Assembly: GCA_004294445.1 (NCBI GenBank)
Contig: REAZ01000014.1
Location: 1-64,000, forward strand
Reading direction: 5' to 3'
Origin: Cytophagales bacterium
GTDB lineage: Bacteria; Bacteroidota; Bacteroidia; Cytophagales; Thermoflexibacteraceae
DNA: 64,000 bases
A program made the position numbers and the translations under genes. Shown here in pieces: positions 53,800 to 63,436 of the stretch. Each line of letters opens with the position of its first letter. The first letter of the stretch is position 1. The notes beneath the pieces are model-generated. The model searched no databases. It saw only the letters and a list, made by a program, of their open reading frames with translations, and had not been told where the DNA came from.

Positions 53800-54720
53800 C
53801 TACTTTTTAACCGCTTTTCTTCCAAAAAGAGAGAAATGGACATAGTTTTTAGGGTTTTCCCTAAAATCGGTGAGCAGTTTGTCCAAACTGATAATTGTTT
53901 TATTCAGATTAACATAAGCTGAGTCGTTTTTCATCAATTTAGTCATGGTTTCACCCTTATTCATTGCACCGAGCATTTCATTAAGGCTTACTACACTCTT
54001 TCGTGCTTCTGCCATCGTACTTGCTAATTTCATCGCATTTACGGAGTCTGCCACAGTATTCATTTTGGCAATGAGTGGCTTTACACTTTTTTCCGTTTCT
54101 ACAAGTGATGCCGAAAGTTTTTCCAAATTTCCAGTAATATTACTGATTTTCTGTCTGTTATCCACCACTATTCCATTCATACTGCCTGTGGCGGTTTCCA
54201 CGTTTTGAAGAATATTTCTGATATTTCCGCTTAATCCCTGATACTCTTTGACCAACAGATTGATAGCCGCCATAGTGGAATCTGCCTTGCTGAGTAGGGG
54301 TTGCGTTTTTTCAGAAGCCATATCCATCATACTCTGCTCTATTTCTGCTTTTACGGTGTCTTTGGGCATAATTTCTTCTCCCTTGCCCACCACAATTTCT
54401 ATCATCTTCCCGCCAAGCAATCCATTATCTTTGAGAACTGCAATGGAACTTTTATTAAGTTTTAAGTCTTTCAGAAGGTCGAATTTTACCAATATCTTGC
54501 TGTTTCTATTTTGTAAGATGCTAAGGGTTGCTACTTTCCCTACATTTAATCCATTGATTTGCACAGGATTAGAGGCAGTAAGTCCATCAATTTTATCATA
54601 CAACACATAATAAGATACGGTAGAAGAAAACAAGTCATAACCTTTGAGAAAGGTAAAACCAAAATAAAGAATTATCCCACTGATAACGGTGAGTAGTCCT
54701 ACTTTTAATTCTTTTGACAC
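53800..54720 (-). CDS. MCE/MlaD-family lipid-transport protein
   Basis: This 306-aa protein has an N-terminal membrane anchor (~8-26, VGLLTVISGIILYFGFTFLK), one MCE domain (~36-115, ILYDKIDGLTASNPVQINGL, KDNGLLGGKMIEIVVGKGEE) and a long helical C-terminal part. MCE proteins form hexamers that carry lipids between membranes. The only in-frame start is GTG at 54720; the upstream sequence has no ATG in frame. It lies downstream of the amidase gene and near lptD, a gene order I associate with Bacteroidota envelope clusters. The permease and ATPase of an Mla system are not in the window. Confidence 0.88.
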   Translation of the reverse strand: MSKELKVGLLTVISGIILYFGFTFLKGYDLFSSTVSYYVLYDKIDGLTASNPVQINGLNVGKVATLSILQNRNSKILVKFDLLKDLKLNKSSIAVLKDNGLLGGKMIEIVVGKGEEIMPKDTVKAEIEQSMMDMASEKTQPLLSKADSTMAAINLLVKEYQGLSGNIRNILQNVETATGSMNGIVVDNRQKISNITGNLEKLSASLVETEKSVKPLIAKMNTVADSVNAMKLASTMAEARKSVVSLNEMLGAMNKGETMTKLMKNDSAYVNLNKTIISLDKLLTDFRENPKNYVHFSLFGRKAVKK

Positions 54721-54779
54721 GCTATTTTTATTTTTGGGTTAAAAAATGAAAAACAAGGAAATACATTTAACTAACTATT

Positions 54780-54820
54780 TTTCAAAAGATTATGCCTCTG
54801 AAAGGTGCAATCTTTTGAAA
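54780..54820. other. Hairpin between the amidase and MCE genes
   Basis: TTTCAAAAGATT at 54780-54791 and AATCTTTTGAAA at 54809-54820 form a perfect 12-bp stem with a 17-base loop. No T-run follows on the minus (coding) strand, so mRNA processing or attenuation is more likely than full termination. Confidence 0.45.
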
Positions 54821-54838
54821 TTAGGTTGCAATTTGCAA

Positions 54839-55636
54839 TTATTTTTTTATATTTTTGACCTCTACTGAATTTTTGTAATTTTCAAAAGCCTTGAATAGTC
54901 CGTATGCAATGTTTTTCTTCCCGTTTGTATTAGCCAAATAGTTCTCTTCCTCTTGGTTAGTGAGGAAACCAACTTCTACCAATACGCTCGGCATGGCTGT
55001 TTTCCAAAGTACTACAAAGCTACTTTGTTTTACGCCTCTGCTCTTTCTCTGCGCGGTTTCTTCAAATTCATGCTCTATGTTAGCGGCAAACCGCAGGCTA
55101 TTTGTTTGAAAAGTATTTTGGTAATTTGCCAAAATAATGTGCGACATCGGCGACTCTGGGTCGAATCCGTCATACTTTTCTAAGTAATCAATTTCATTGA
55201 GGATAGCGGAATTTTCACGTAGGGCTACGTCTTCGCTTTCCAACTCTGCCTCGTTAAGTCCCATAATGTAGGTTTCTGTTCCGCTTACGGAGGTAGAAGC
55301 GGCGGCGTTGCAGTGAATAGACATGAACAAATCTCCATGTTCTCTGTTTGCTAACCTTGCCCGTTCGCGTAGTTCTACAAACTGGCTTTCTTTGGTTCGA
55401 GTATAGACTACTTGGACATCTGGGAAGTTGGCTTTGATGAGTACACCTACTTCCATAGCTACGGCAAAACATACATCTTTTTCTTGCAACTTCTTACCAA
55501 AGCAGCCCGAATCCTTGCCCCCATGCCCCGCATCTATTACTACTTTCTGTACCTTATTAGGCTTGATATTCAAGGGGATATAGCTAACAAGCGTCAAACA
55601 ACTTGCAAACAGTGTAATGATACTAAGATTTTTCAT
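54839..55636 (-). CDS. N-acetylmuramoyl-L-alanine amidase (AmiC-like)
   Basis: The product has 265 aa. A signal peptide (residues ~1-20) is followed by an Amidase_3 zinc enzyme. Ligands appear in VVIDAGHGGKDSGCFG (His), LQEKDVCFAVAMEV (Glu), LFMSIHCNAAAS (His) and SVLVEVGFLTNQEE (catalytic Glu). It cuts the bond between muramic acid and the peptide stem in the periplasm, for example during cell separation. It is the first gene of the minus-strand unit with the MCE gene and diverges from lptD. Confidence 0.92.
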   Translation of the reverse strand: MKNLSIITLFASCLTLVSYIPLNIKPNKVQKVVIDAGHGGKDSGCFGKKLQEKDVCFAVAMEVGVLIKANFPDVQVVYTRTKESQFVELRERARLANREHGDLFMSIHCNAAASTSVSGTETYIMGLNEAELESEDVALRENSAILNEIDYLEKYDGFDPESPMSHIILANYQNTFQTNSLRFAANIEHEFEETAQRKSRGVKQSSFVVLWKTAMPSVLVEVGFLTNQEEENYLANTNGKKNIAYGLFKAFENYKNSVEVKNIKK

Positions 55637-55948
55637 TGTAAAATAATAAAGGTAAATTGATTACTAAATAATATTGTCGTAGATATTTGTATTAGGACTA
55701 TAAGTATTTATAAAATAAATAGCAAGCAATAGGACTAATATTCCTTGAATAAGTATTAGTTATATCGCTAACTATAGCTTGGCAAATTAACGATAATGTT
55801 TGTTAAAAAAGAGAAGGGTTTTTGTATGACAAACGGCATAGTGTTAATATTGCAATCGTAATAAGAGTCATAAACAAAAGTTTTTCCAAAAACCCTACTT
55901 TGTTACGTAGTTAAAAACTTTTAGTTTCTAAGTAATTACATTTTTTGC
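55637..55948. other. Divergent intergenic region amidase / lptD (312 bp)
   Basis: This AT-rich region must hold both promoters, but I see no exact TAnnTTTG on either strand. Near matches on the plus strand are TACTTTG in the CCCTACTTTGTTACG segment near 55900 and TAATATTG near 55848. No gene or structured RNA is evident. Confidence 0.3.
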
Positions 55949-58660
55949 ATGAATCTTACAAAAGAACTAATTTTCTATTTAAAACTGAAAAATATTGTTA
56001 TTATTTTATTTTTTATCAGTTTTATTTTGGCTACTCAGAGTTTGTTTGCTCAGACTGTGCCTAAAAACACAGCCAAAAATGTGCAAAAAGACTCGACAGT
56101 AGTGAAGAAAGACTCTGTGATAGTGGGCGATATAAAGACTACTGTAGCCTATGCCGCCAAAGATTCTATTCGCTTTAACGTCATTACACAGAAAGTATAT
56201 CTTTACGGAGAAGCCAAAGTTACCTATGGAGAGATAGCCCTCAAAGCTGACCGCATAGAGATGGACTGGAAGGCAAATATGGTAAAAGCAAGAGGGCGAA
56301 AAGATACACTTACAGGTAAGGAAATAGGCAATCCCGTATTTACTGACAAAGGAGTGGACTATAATACAAAAGAAATTACTTATAACTTCAAAACACAAAA
56401 AGGGATAATTAGTCAAATTAAGACCAAGCAAGGTGATGGATTTATAGTGGGTGAGCGAGTGAAAAAAGACCAATATGATAATCTTTTCATGGGGCGTGGC
56501 ATCTATACTACTTGCGATTTGCCGCACCCTCATTTTGGTATTCGGGCAAAAAAGCTAAAAGTAGTACCAGGCAAATTGGTGGTAGCGAGTATGTTCAACT
56601 TAGAACTCATGGGGATTCCCCTGCCTTTGGGCTTTCCCTTCGGTATGTTCCCGCAACCCAAAAAGAAGTCTTCGGGTTTCATCATGCCACAATACGGCGA
56701 AACGCGAGAGAGAGGTTTTTTCCTAAGCAATGGCGGTTTTTATTTTGCAATTAGCGATTATGTAGATATTCATTTGCTTGGCGAAATTCACTCCAAAGGC
56801 GGTTGGGGAAGCACAGTTCGCTCTACTTACATGAAAAAATATGCCTATACGGGCAATCTCCAATTTGTATTTAATAAGCGTGTCAATGAAATTGCTGGGA
56901 GTTTGGAGTCCAAAATTCAGAACGATTTTAGCCTTACTTGGTCGCATACGCCGCAAAGCAAAGGAAATGGCAGATTCAGTGCCAACGTAAATGCCGCTAC
57001 AAGCACTTTTAACCGAAACAACTCTTTTCAGCCGACCAATTTCGTAACGCCCGCCCTGAACTCCTCCGTGAATTACACCTATAATTTTAGTAATATTCCT
57101 TTTACAGCAAGTGCAAGTCTTAGGCATACGCAAAACATAGTAACTAAAATAGTAGAACTTTCACCTGATATAAGCCTAAGCATGAGAAGGGTACAGCCTT
57201 TCAAAAATAAATCTGGCAAAAAAACCTTGCTATCCGAACTTTCATTTAGCTACAGCATGACGGGCAGGGCGAGTATTACCAACAGAGGCACAGGCGGAGG
57301 CTCTATTAACTTGCCATCGGGTGCATCTTTGGAAAATGTAGCCAAAGCAGATACCATTGCTTTTAACTTTGCAAACCTCGGCACTATTATCGGTAGGTCG
57401 CAAATGGGCATGGAGCATAGTATTCCTATCAGTACGTCAGTGAATGTATTAAAATATTTTACAGTAAACCTCAATGCTTCCTACAAGGAAACGTGGTATC
57501 CCGAACGCTATAATTTTACAGTAACAGAAGACCAATACTTCCCCTTCAAAGCAGGTGGGAATGTACGAGTAGATACTATCAAGGGGTTTTCTCGCTTCTA
57601 TAACTACAATACAGGGGCAAGCGTACAGACTCGCTTGTTTGCTTTCTACTATCCAAAATCTAAGAAAATAGAGGCAATTCGCCATGTCATCAATCCTTCT
57701 TTTTCTCTGAACTACAGCCCCGACTTTAGCGACCCGACTTTTGATTTTTACCAGCAAGTAGTTATCCCGCAGAAAAACAGGGCAAATTTTATTCAGTTCC
57801 CTAAGAATGATACAACTGTTTTGTCTCAATTTAGCGGTAACTACGGTACACCTTCGCGCGGGCGTTCGGGAACAATTAGTTTCAACCTTACCAATACTTT
57901 AGAGGCAAAACTACGCAAGTCGGAAGATGATACAGCAAGTAAGAAACCCGCCGAAAAAGTGATGATTTTAGATAACTTTGGCTTTACGAGTAGCTACAAT
58001 ATCGTGGCAGATTCTTTCAAACTTTCGCCAATTTCGCTGAACGCCCGAACAAAACTTTTCAAAAAATTTGATATTAACTTTGCCGCTACGCTTGACCCCT
58101 ATACCTACGAACTTACGGGCTTCAACCCACGTACAAGTGATGTTACGCAAAGGAGAATAGATAAATATGCTTGGCAGACAGGCAACGGCATTGGTAATAT
58201 CACAAGTGCGTCTATGGCAATCAGCACGATGTTTAAGCCACCTTCCGCCAAAAAAGAGTACAATGACAAACGCTATACGCCCGACGAGCTTGCCTACATC
58301 AATGCGAATAGAAATATGTACGTAGAGTTTAATGTGCCTTGGTCGCTAAACCTGAGTTACAACCTGAGCTACAGTAAGCAAGGATTTACTAAATCTCAAA
58401 TAGTGCAAACACTTACTTTTAACGGTGATGTGAGCATTACGAAAAAATGGAAAATTGGCTTTAACTCTGGCTATGACTTTGTCGTAAAAGGGTTGAGTTT
58501 TACACAGTTTAATATCTCTCGCGATTTGCACTGCTGGTCAATGACGGCAACTTGGATTCCTTTTGGTCCTCGTGCGGGTTATACGGTCGATATCAACGTA
58601 AAATCTGCCATCTTGAGAGATTTGAAGCTAAGTAGAAGAAATAGCTGGTATTTTAGGTAG
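55949..58660 (+). CDS. lptD: LPS-assembly protein LptD
   Basis: The product has 903 aa. A signal peptide/anchor (residues ~15-36, IIFVF-like hydrophobic stretch ending SLFAQ) is followed by an OstA/LptA-like jellyroll at ~60-190 (LYGEAKVTYGEIALKADRIE, TYNFKTQKGIISQIKTKQGD). A large LptD barrel follows (GIPLPLGFPFGMFPQPKKKS, SGFIMPQYGETRERGFFLSN) and ends in an aromatic YFR. Together these insert LPS into the outer leaflet. Length is normal for Bacteroidota LptD. A hairpin terminator follows. Confidence 0.9.
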   Translation: MNLTKELIFYLKLKNIVIILFFISFILATQSLFAQTVPKNTAKNVQKDSTVVKKDSVIVGDIKTTVAYAAKDSIRFNVITQKVYLYGEAKVTYGEIALKADRIEMDWKANMVKARGRKDTLTGKEIGNPVFTDKGVDYNTKEITYNFKTQKGIISQIKTKQGDGFIVGERVKKDQYDNLFMGRGIYTTCDLPHPHFGIRAKKLKVVPGKLVVASMFNLELMGIPLPLGFPFGMFPQPKKKSSGFIMPQYGETRERGFFLSNGGFYFAISDYVDIHLLGEIHSKGGWGSTVRSTYMKKYAYTGNLQFVFNKRVNEIAGSLESKIQNDFSLTWSHTPQSKGNGRFSANVNAATSTFNRNNSFQPTNFVTPALNSSVNYTYNFSNIPFTASASLRHTQNIVTKIVELSPDISLSMRRVQPFKNKSGKKTLLSELSFSYSMTGRASITNRGTGGGSINLPSGASLENVAKADTIAFNFANLGTIIGRSQMGMEHSIPISTSVNVLKYFTVNLNASYKETWYPERYNFTVTEDQYFPFKAGGNVRVDTIKGFSRFYNYNTGASVQTRLFAFYYPKSKKIEAIRHVINPSFSLNYSPDFSDPTFDFYQQVVIPQKNRANFIQFPKNDTTVLSQFSGNYGTPSRGRSGTISFNLTNTLEAKLRKSEDDTASKKPAEKVMILDNFGFTSSYNIVADSFKLSPISLNARTKLFKKFDINFAATLDPYTYELTGFNPRTSDVTQRRIDKYAWQTGNGIGNITSASMAISTMFKPPSAKKEYNDKRYTPDELAYINANRNMYVEFNVPWSLNLSYNLSYSKQGFTKSQIVQTLTFNGDVSITKKWKIGFNSGYDFVVKGLSFTQFNISRDLHCWSMTATWIPFGPRAGYTVDINVKSAILRDLKLSRRNSWYFR

Positions 58661-58715
58661 GCTGTCTTAGTATTGATTACGAACTTGTAAAATTTAGTTG
58701 CAATCCATAAAATAA

Positions 58716-58745
58716 CTTTGCCCATAGTGAGAACTATCGGCAAAG
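58716..58745. terminator. Bidirectional hairpin between lptD and the FAD oxidoreductase gene
   Basis: CTTTGCCCATAGT at 58716-58728 pairs with ACTATCGGCAAAG at 58733-58745 (12 of 13). It lies between convergent genes in an AT-rich setting without a strict T-run. Confidence 0.5.
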
Positions 58746-58770
58746 CCATTATTGAATATTTTATATATTT

Positions 58771-60789
58771 TTAATTCGTAGGAACGAAAAGCACTGCATC
58801 TGCTACTACCAAACCATCTGCCCCTTGATTAGAGATGCTTACGTGGCTTTCTTTGCCTTGCGGTAGCTGGTATTTTCCCAAATTTACCCATTCCCCAGAG
58901 GTCTGCCCTACTATTTCTATGTCATTAGGTTTCACTGAAATTGGCTTATTTACCTTGCCATCAAAAACACCCATATTCACCAAAGTTGCCATGTTTGGCA
59001 TTTTGGGGAAATAGGCATAAATAGCGTATTCGCCTGCTTTTGAGATAGATGGGGTAAATTGGATAGATTTTTTGATACTCCCTTTGCTATCGTCATTGAG
59101 CAAAGAAAGACCATAGCAGCCCTTTATTTTTTCGTTTTTCCACTCCCCTTCTATCATTGTATTTTCTTTATCGTCATTGTCCACCAAAATTTCGGGCGTT
59201 CTTCCGTCAGCCATTGGGTTATTTTTCAGCACTTCTTGCATCTTTTCTACGGCTACCTCTTGTACGGCTATTTTTGCATCTATTGCCAAAGAAGCAGCAA
59301 CTGCCGAAGACTGCCCCAGCACCATAAAAACAGGCTCCATGCGGATAGAACCAAAGGCAATATGCGTAGATGACAGGCAAACAGGTACTAAAAGGTTCTT
59401 ACATTCATTCTTTTTTGGTGTAAGAGAGCGGTAAGAAATTGGGTAAGGGGGGAAACCGCCTACCTGCACATCTCCCTCATTTTTTACCATGCCATTGATG
59501 ACAAAACGGCTACAGTTGTGCGAATCCATCGTGTATGCCGCCATACCAATAGCATCAGTTGCTATTTCTCTCCCTTGGCAGTTGTGCTGCGTCATCACAT
59601 ACTCACCGACCATACGCCTTGCCTCTCTGATATAAAGCTGCGGCGACCAGCCCCCGTTATCTATGTATTCATCTTTTGGATAGCCAAATTGTTTCATTTC
59701 ATTTCGCAAATGTTCGGGCATACGCGAGTCATTTCCAATGAAATATAGCAATCCTTTTGTATAATCTTCGTGTGCTTTTACTATTTTTTTGCGTGTATCA
59801 TAATCTGCCTCTGCGTACTGATAGTTTGCCCCTATCATGTCTGTAGAAAAGCCACCACAGTTATTGATGTCCGTTTTATCATTGGGCATAGTTGCGAAGT
59901 GCATCAGTTGCCAATCAAGCACTTGGGGTTTAGTAATTTCTACTTGCCTCAATAGCAATTCGTATTTGCTTGGGTCATAGTTTTCTGGCTGAATGATTGG
60001 AATTTGATTTTGAGGATTTTTTGAAAGACACATACGGAAGTTGTAGGCTTGTAATTTTTTATCGCCACTGCCGTTGGGCAAGACGGGTTCGGGGTTAATG
60101 CCCCAAAGCAGCCCACTTTCTGGCTTACCTTTTATTTTGTAGGGGTCTATCCCATCTGGAAATTGGTGTTTATCAAGCATTTGCACACCGTTATAGGTTT
60201 CTCCGTACTGACTGTTTGCCTCTCGCCCGTATGTATAGGAAACGCCCGCCTTTGCCATCAAATCGCCCTCGTAGGTACAGTCTATAAACATTTTAGCTTT
60301 GATGATTTGGTTAGTTTGCGGGCTTGGCTGTGCTGCATTTTCTATGACAATAGAACCAATAAAGCCATCATTTTTATCGACAGAAAGCAAGCGATTTTGG
60401 TATAAAACATTGATATTCGCCTCTTTGATATAGGTAAGTAATAGATTTTCAGCTACATGAGGTTCAAAAATCCATTGCTCAAACTTGCCATAGTGCTGCC
60501 CTATTCTGCGGTAAAAATCTCTTGCCAAACCTGTGATTGCGAACTTGTTGCCAATGTCAGTAAAGCCCAAGCCGCCTGTGGTCAAGCCGCCAAGATGCTT
60601 TGTTGGCTCTATCAAAATCACCGATTTGCCCATTTTTTTGGCAGTATAAGCGGTAATTACGCCACTTGCCGTACCGCCATATACGCAAATATCCACTTCT
60701 GTAGATTTTTCATTTGCACCTTTCGGTGAACAAAACTGAGATAATGTCATCAATGTAAATGACGTTATTAAGTAGATTAGGTATTTCAT
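58771..60789 (-). CDS. FAD-dependent oxidoreductase lipoprotein with C-terminal golvesin/xanthan-lyase-like domain
   Basis: The product has 672 aa. A lipoprotein-type signal (MTLSQFCSP, Cys ~20) precedes an FAD_oxidored (PF12831-type) domain. The dinucleotide-binding motif is VDICVYGGTASGVITAYTAK, then EPTKHLGGLTTGGLGFTDIG and KMFIDCTYEGDLMAKAGVSY. The last ~140 residues are a beta-sandwich of the kind found in xanthan lyases and golvesins (ISKAGEYAIYAYFPKMPNMA, GQTSGEWVNLGKYQLPQG). Members are secreted and act on unknown, possibly carbohydrate-linked substrates. Confidence 0.85.
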   Translation of the reverse strand: MKYLIYLITSFTLMTLSQFCSPKGANEKSTEVDICVYGGTASGVITAYTAKKMGKSVILIEPTKHLGGLTTGGLGFTDIGNKFAITGLARDFYRRIGQHYGKFEQWIFEPHVAENLLLTYIKEANINVLYQNRLLSVDKNDGFIGSIVIENAAQPSPQTNQIIKAKMFIDCTYEGDLMAKAGVSYTYGREANSQYGETYNGVQMLDKHQFPDGIDPYKIKGKPESGLLWGINPEPVLPNGSGDKKLQAYNFRMCLSKNPQNQIPIIQPENYDPSKYELLLRQVEITKPQVLDWQLMHFATMPNDKTDINNCGGFSTDMIGANYQYAEADYDTRKKIVKAHEDYTKGLLYFIGNDSRMPEHLRNEMKQFGYPKDEYIDNGGWSPQLYIREARRMVGEYVMTQHNCQGREIATDAIGMAAYTMDSHNCSRFVINGMVKNEGDVQVGGFPPYPISYRSLTPKKNECKNLLVPVCLSSTHIAFGSIRMEPVFMVLGQSSAVAASLAIDAKIAVQEVAVEKMQEVLKNNPMADGRTPEILVDNDDKENTMIEGEWKNEKIKGCYGLSLLNDDSKGSIKKSIQFTPSISKAGEYAIYAYFPKMPNMATLVNMGVFDGKVNKPISVKPNDIEIVGQTSGEWVNLGKYQLPQGKESHVSISNQGADGLVVADAVLFVPTN

Positions 60790-60874
60790 ATTTATTGTTT
60801 ACTGTTTATTGTAATAGAAAAAAGTACATTTATCTTATTGATATTCAAGAATAACCATTCTTTGAAAAACATAC

Positions 60875-60916
60875 GGTCTGACCGAAGGTCTGCACCGTAC
60901 AGACCTTCGGTCAGAC
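60875..60916. repeat. Palindromic GGTCTG element, copy 2
   Basis: GGTCTGACCGAAGGTCTG at 60875-60892 and CAGACCTTCGGTCAGAC at 60900-60916 pair perfectly over 17 bp around a 7-base loop. It shares the GGTCTGcACCG...AGGTCTG motif family with the element at 36845-36972. It lies between the FAD oxidoreductase and flavin reductase genes. Confidence 0.65.
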
Positions 60917-60966
60917 GGTGCAGGAACGAATATTTATTGAAACCCAATCAAAAAATAATTTATAAC

Positions 60967-61860
60967 TCACATTAGCAGCACTTTCCAAGCATTCATTATT
61001 TCCTTTTTTCCCAAATAGACTTGTGCCAAAAGGTGCAGTTCCCTTGCCAATTCCAGAGGTTGGTTTTCAAAATTTTGCAAAATATTTTGCACAGAAGGAG
61101 TTTTTCTAAATTCCTCAATTTCTTCGGTAGTTGGTAAATTTTCCACGTTGGCAAGTCGCCCCAAATTATTACCTGTCAGTATGTTACTTTCTCTGATGTG
61201 TGTAGGAACTTTGTCAACACCTATGCCTTTAGTCTGCAAAGGCTTAGGAATTTCGAAAATACTTTCGCCCTGCACGCGGCAGTACCAATCTCCGCCCATT
61301 CTTGCTACCAAATCGGCTTTGAAGGGACTTATTTTTCCATCTTCATCAAAGATTTCCTCTTTCAGATGCACCAAAAGCACCTCGCAAACGACCAGATTTC
61401 CTGCTCCTCCCTGCGTGCCTAATGGAATGACTTGCTGCACTTTGCACTCCAAAGCGGCGGGAGCTTCAGCAACTCTTGGTGGTCTTACTATGGTAGAAGG
61501 CTCTTGGGTTAGCCCTGCTTTTACAAACTCATTTACACCTTTTTCGTATTCTGTACTTGCCAAAGAAGTTTGCTCCACTATATTGTAGTCCACGATATTT
61601 ATCACCACTTCTGGCACTTCCAGCACATTTTCCAAAGAATGTTTCGTAGTATTGTCCCTTACCCTGCGCGAGGGGGAAAAAATGACAATAGGGGGATTGG
61701 TGCTGAAAATATTAAAAAAGCTAAATGGGCTTAAGTTCACATTTCCAGCCTTGTCTATCGTGCTGGCAAAAGCAATGGGGCGAGGGGCAATAACACTTTG
61801 TAAGTAGCTGTGCAGCGTTGGTACGCTCACCTCTTGCGGATTGATAGTTTTCCAAGCCAT
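60967..61860 (-). CDS. Flavin reductase family protein (FMN-binding split barrel)
   Basis: This 297-aa protein has the split-barrel flavin-binding pattern (LQSVIAPRPIAFASTIDKAG, NVNLSPFSFFNIFSTNPPIV, EVVINIVDYNIVEQTSLAST). It binds FMN and may reduce it or act as a small oxidoreductase. The last ~80 residues form a helical extension beyond the core. No partner monooxygenase is nearby. Confidence 0.85.
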   Translation of the reverse strand: MAWKTINPQEVSVPTLHSYLQSVIAPRPIAFASTIDKAGNVNLSPFSFFNIFSTNPPIVIFSPSRRVRDNTTKHSLENVLEVPEVVINIVDYNIVEQTSLASTEYEKGVNEFVKAGLTQEPSTIVRPPRVAEAPAALECKVQQVIPLGTQGGAGNLVVCEVLLVHLKEEIFDEDGKISPFKADLVARMGGDWYCRVQGESIFEIPKPLQTKGIGVDKVPTHIRESNILTGNNLGRLANVENLPTTEEIEEFRKTPSVQNILQNFENQPLELARELHLLAQVYLGKKEIMNAWKVLLM

Positions 61861-61867
61861 ATTCGTA

Positions 61868-61896
61868 TTGGTTTTGTAACGATTTATCTATATTTG
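61868..61896 (+). promoter_or_regulatory. Promoter for the papain-like protease gene
   Basis: TTG at 61868-61870 and an exact -7 box TATATTTG at 61889-61896 are 18 bases apart, the best-spaced pair in the window. The leader would be about 65 bases. Confidence 0.5.
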
Positions 61897-61969
61897 CGTT
61901 AATAAAAATGACATACATAATTCCATTTCAGACCGTTAAGAGTTCACTAATTTTACCCTTTACAACCCA

Positions 61970-63394
61970 ATGAGCAAATATAAAATTATTTCTGCTTTTA
62001 GTATTGTATTTACTTTTATCAAATTTTCATCTCTCACTTTTGCCCAAGCCCCGCAGTACAAAACGGGCTGCCTATTCGATACTGCAAAGTATGGAAAAGT
62101 GCCAATGAAAGCAATGCTACTCACGCGCGAATATAAAGTGCTGGCTGCCAGAAATTCGCTCAAAAAATATTGCCCAATTCCTAAGAATCAGGGAGAATAC
62201 GGCACCTGCACAGCTTGGGCGGTTGCGTATGCGGCGCGTACTATCATAGAAGCAAGACAGAATAATTTGCTTACCCCTCAGGATATTATGCAGAATGCTT
62301 TTTCGCCTTCTTTTACCTATACGATGGCAAAATTTGGCTTCGATGAAGAATGTTCTTATGGTGCATTTATAGCCGATGCCTTAGAAAATATGAAAAAAAA
62401 TGGAGCAGTGAAATTCAATGATTTCAAAGCAAATTGCCCAAAATCTATCCCTCAAACGCTCATTCCCAAAGCTTTAAATTTCAAAATCAAAGGCTATTTA
62501 AAACTTTTCAATAATTCGGACAAAAGTCAAAGTAATTGGTTCAGAACGCATAGCGTAAAGAAAAGTTTAGCAGAAAACAAGCCCGTAATAATAGGAATGA
62601 AATGTCCAACATCTTTCCAAACGGCAAAAAACTGCTGGATACCCAAAGAAAGTCCCGAAGGCGACCACTACGGTCATGCAATGACAGTGATAGGCTATGA
62701 CGACACCAAATTTGGTGGTGCTTTCGAGCTAATGAATAGCTGGGGAACAACATGGGGAAATCAGGGGTTTATTTGGGTGCGTTACCAAGATTTCGCCAAT
62801 TTTGTGCGGGAGGCTTACGAAATGATAGAACTTCCGAGTAAAAATCCACCACCTGCTGCTACATTTGCCTCTGCCGACCTTTCGGGCAAGCTAAAAATCT
62901 TGACAGCAAGCGGCGAAGACCTCAAATCGAGCTGGAATGGAAAGTTTTACCAAATAGCACACCCTTTGCAGTCTGGCACTAAATTTCGCATTTATCTATC
63001 TAATAATGAGCCTGCCTACGTTTATCTTTTTGCATCGGATAACCATGAGAAAATATTTCAGTTATTTCCTCATTACGAAGGCATTAGCCCTGCTTTGCTC
63101 TCTTCAAAAAACGAAGTAGCAATACCAGATGAGGAGCATTATTTGGCATTGGACGATACGGCAGGAACAGACTATGTATGCGTGATTTATTCCAAAGAAC
63201 CGCTTGACCTTACAAGCCTAAAAAATGGCATGGCAAATCAAACAGGCTCTTTGATGGAAAAAATACAGAAAGTATTATCTAACAAATTAGTAGCCTTGCA
63301 AGACATCAGCTACCAAGCAAACGAAGTCGCCTTTTCTGCTATCAGCAAAGGGAAAGAAACAGTGCTACTGACCGTAGAGGTAATACATCGGTAA
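61970..63394 (+). CDS. Secreted papain-like (C1) protease with C-terminal DUF4384-like domain
   Basis: The product has 474 aa. A signal peptide (residues ~1-26) is followed by a papain-type domain at ~60-290. The triad is recognisable: Cys in NQGEYGTCTAWAVAYAAR, His in GDHYGHAMTVIGYDD, Asn in LMNSWGTTWGNQGFIWV. Residues ~300-420 (KFRIYLSNNEPAYVYLFASD, EKIFQLFPHYEGISPALLSS, VCVIYSKEPLDL) resemble DUF4384, a beta domain often attached to caspase-like or other proteases. It is probably periplasmic or extracellular. It has its own promoter. Whether it is made as a zymogen is not clear, since no long pro-region is visible. Confidence 0.85.
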   Translation: MSKYKIISAFSIVFTFIKFSSLTFAQAPQYKTGCLFDTAKYGKVPMKAMLLTREYKVLAARNSLKKYCPIPKNQGEYGTCTAWAVAYAARTIIEARQNNLLTPQDIMQNAFSPSFTYTMAKFGFDEECSYGAFIADALENMKKNGAVKFNDFKANCPKSIPQTLIPKALNFKIKGYLKLFNNSDKSQSNWFRTHSVKKSLAENKPVIIGMKCPTSFQTAKNCWIPKESPEGDHYGHAMTVIGYDDTKFGGAFELMNSWGTTWGNQGFIWVRYQDFANFVREAYEMIELPSKNPPPAATFASADLSGKLKILTASGEDLKSSWNGKFYQIAHPLQSGTKFRIYLSNNEPAYVYLFASDNHEKIFQLFPHYEGISPALLSSKNEVAIPDEEHYLALDDTAGTDYVCVIYSKEPLDLTSLKNGMANQTGSLMEKIQKVLSNKLVALQDISYQANEVAFSAISKGKETVLLTVEVIHR

Positions 63395-63436
63395 TCAAAC
63401 AATTTGCCTAAATCGGAACACTTAACTTAAAAAAAT

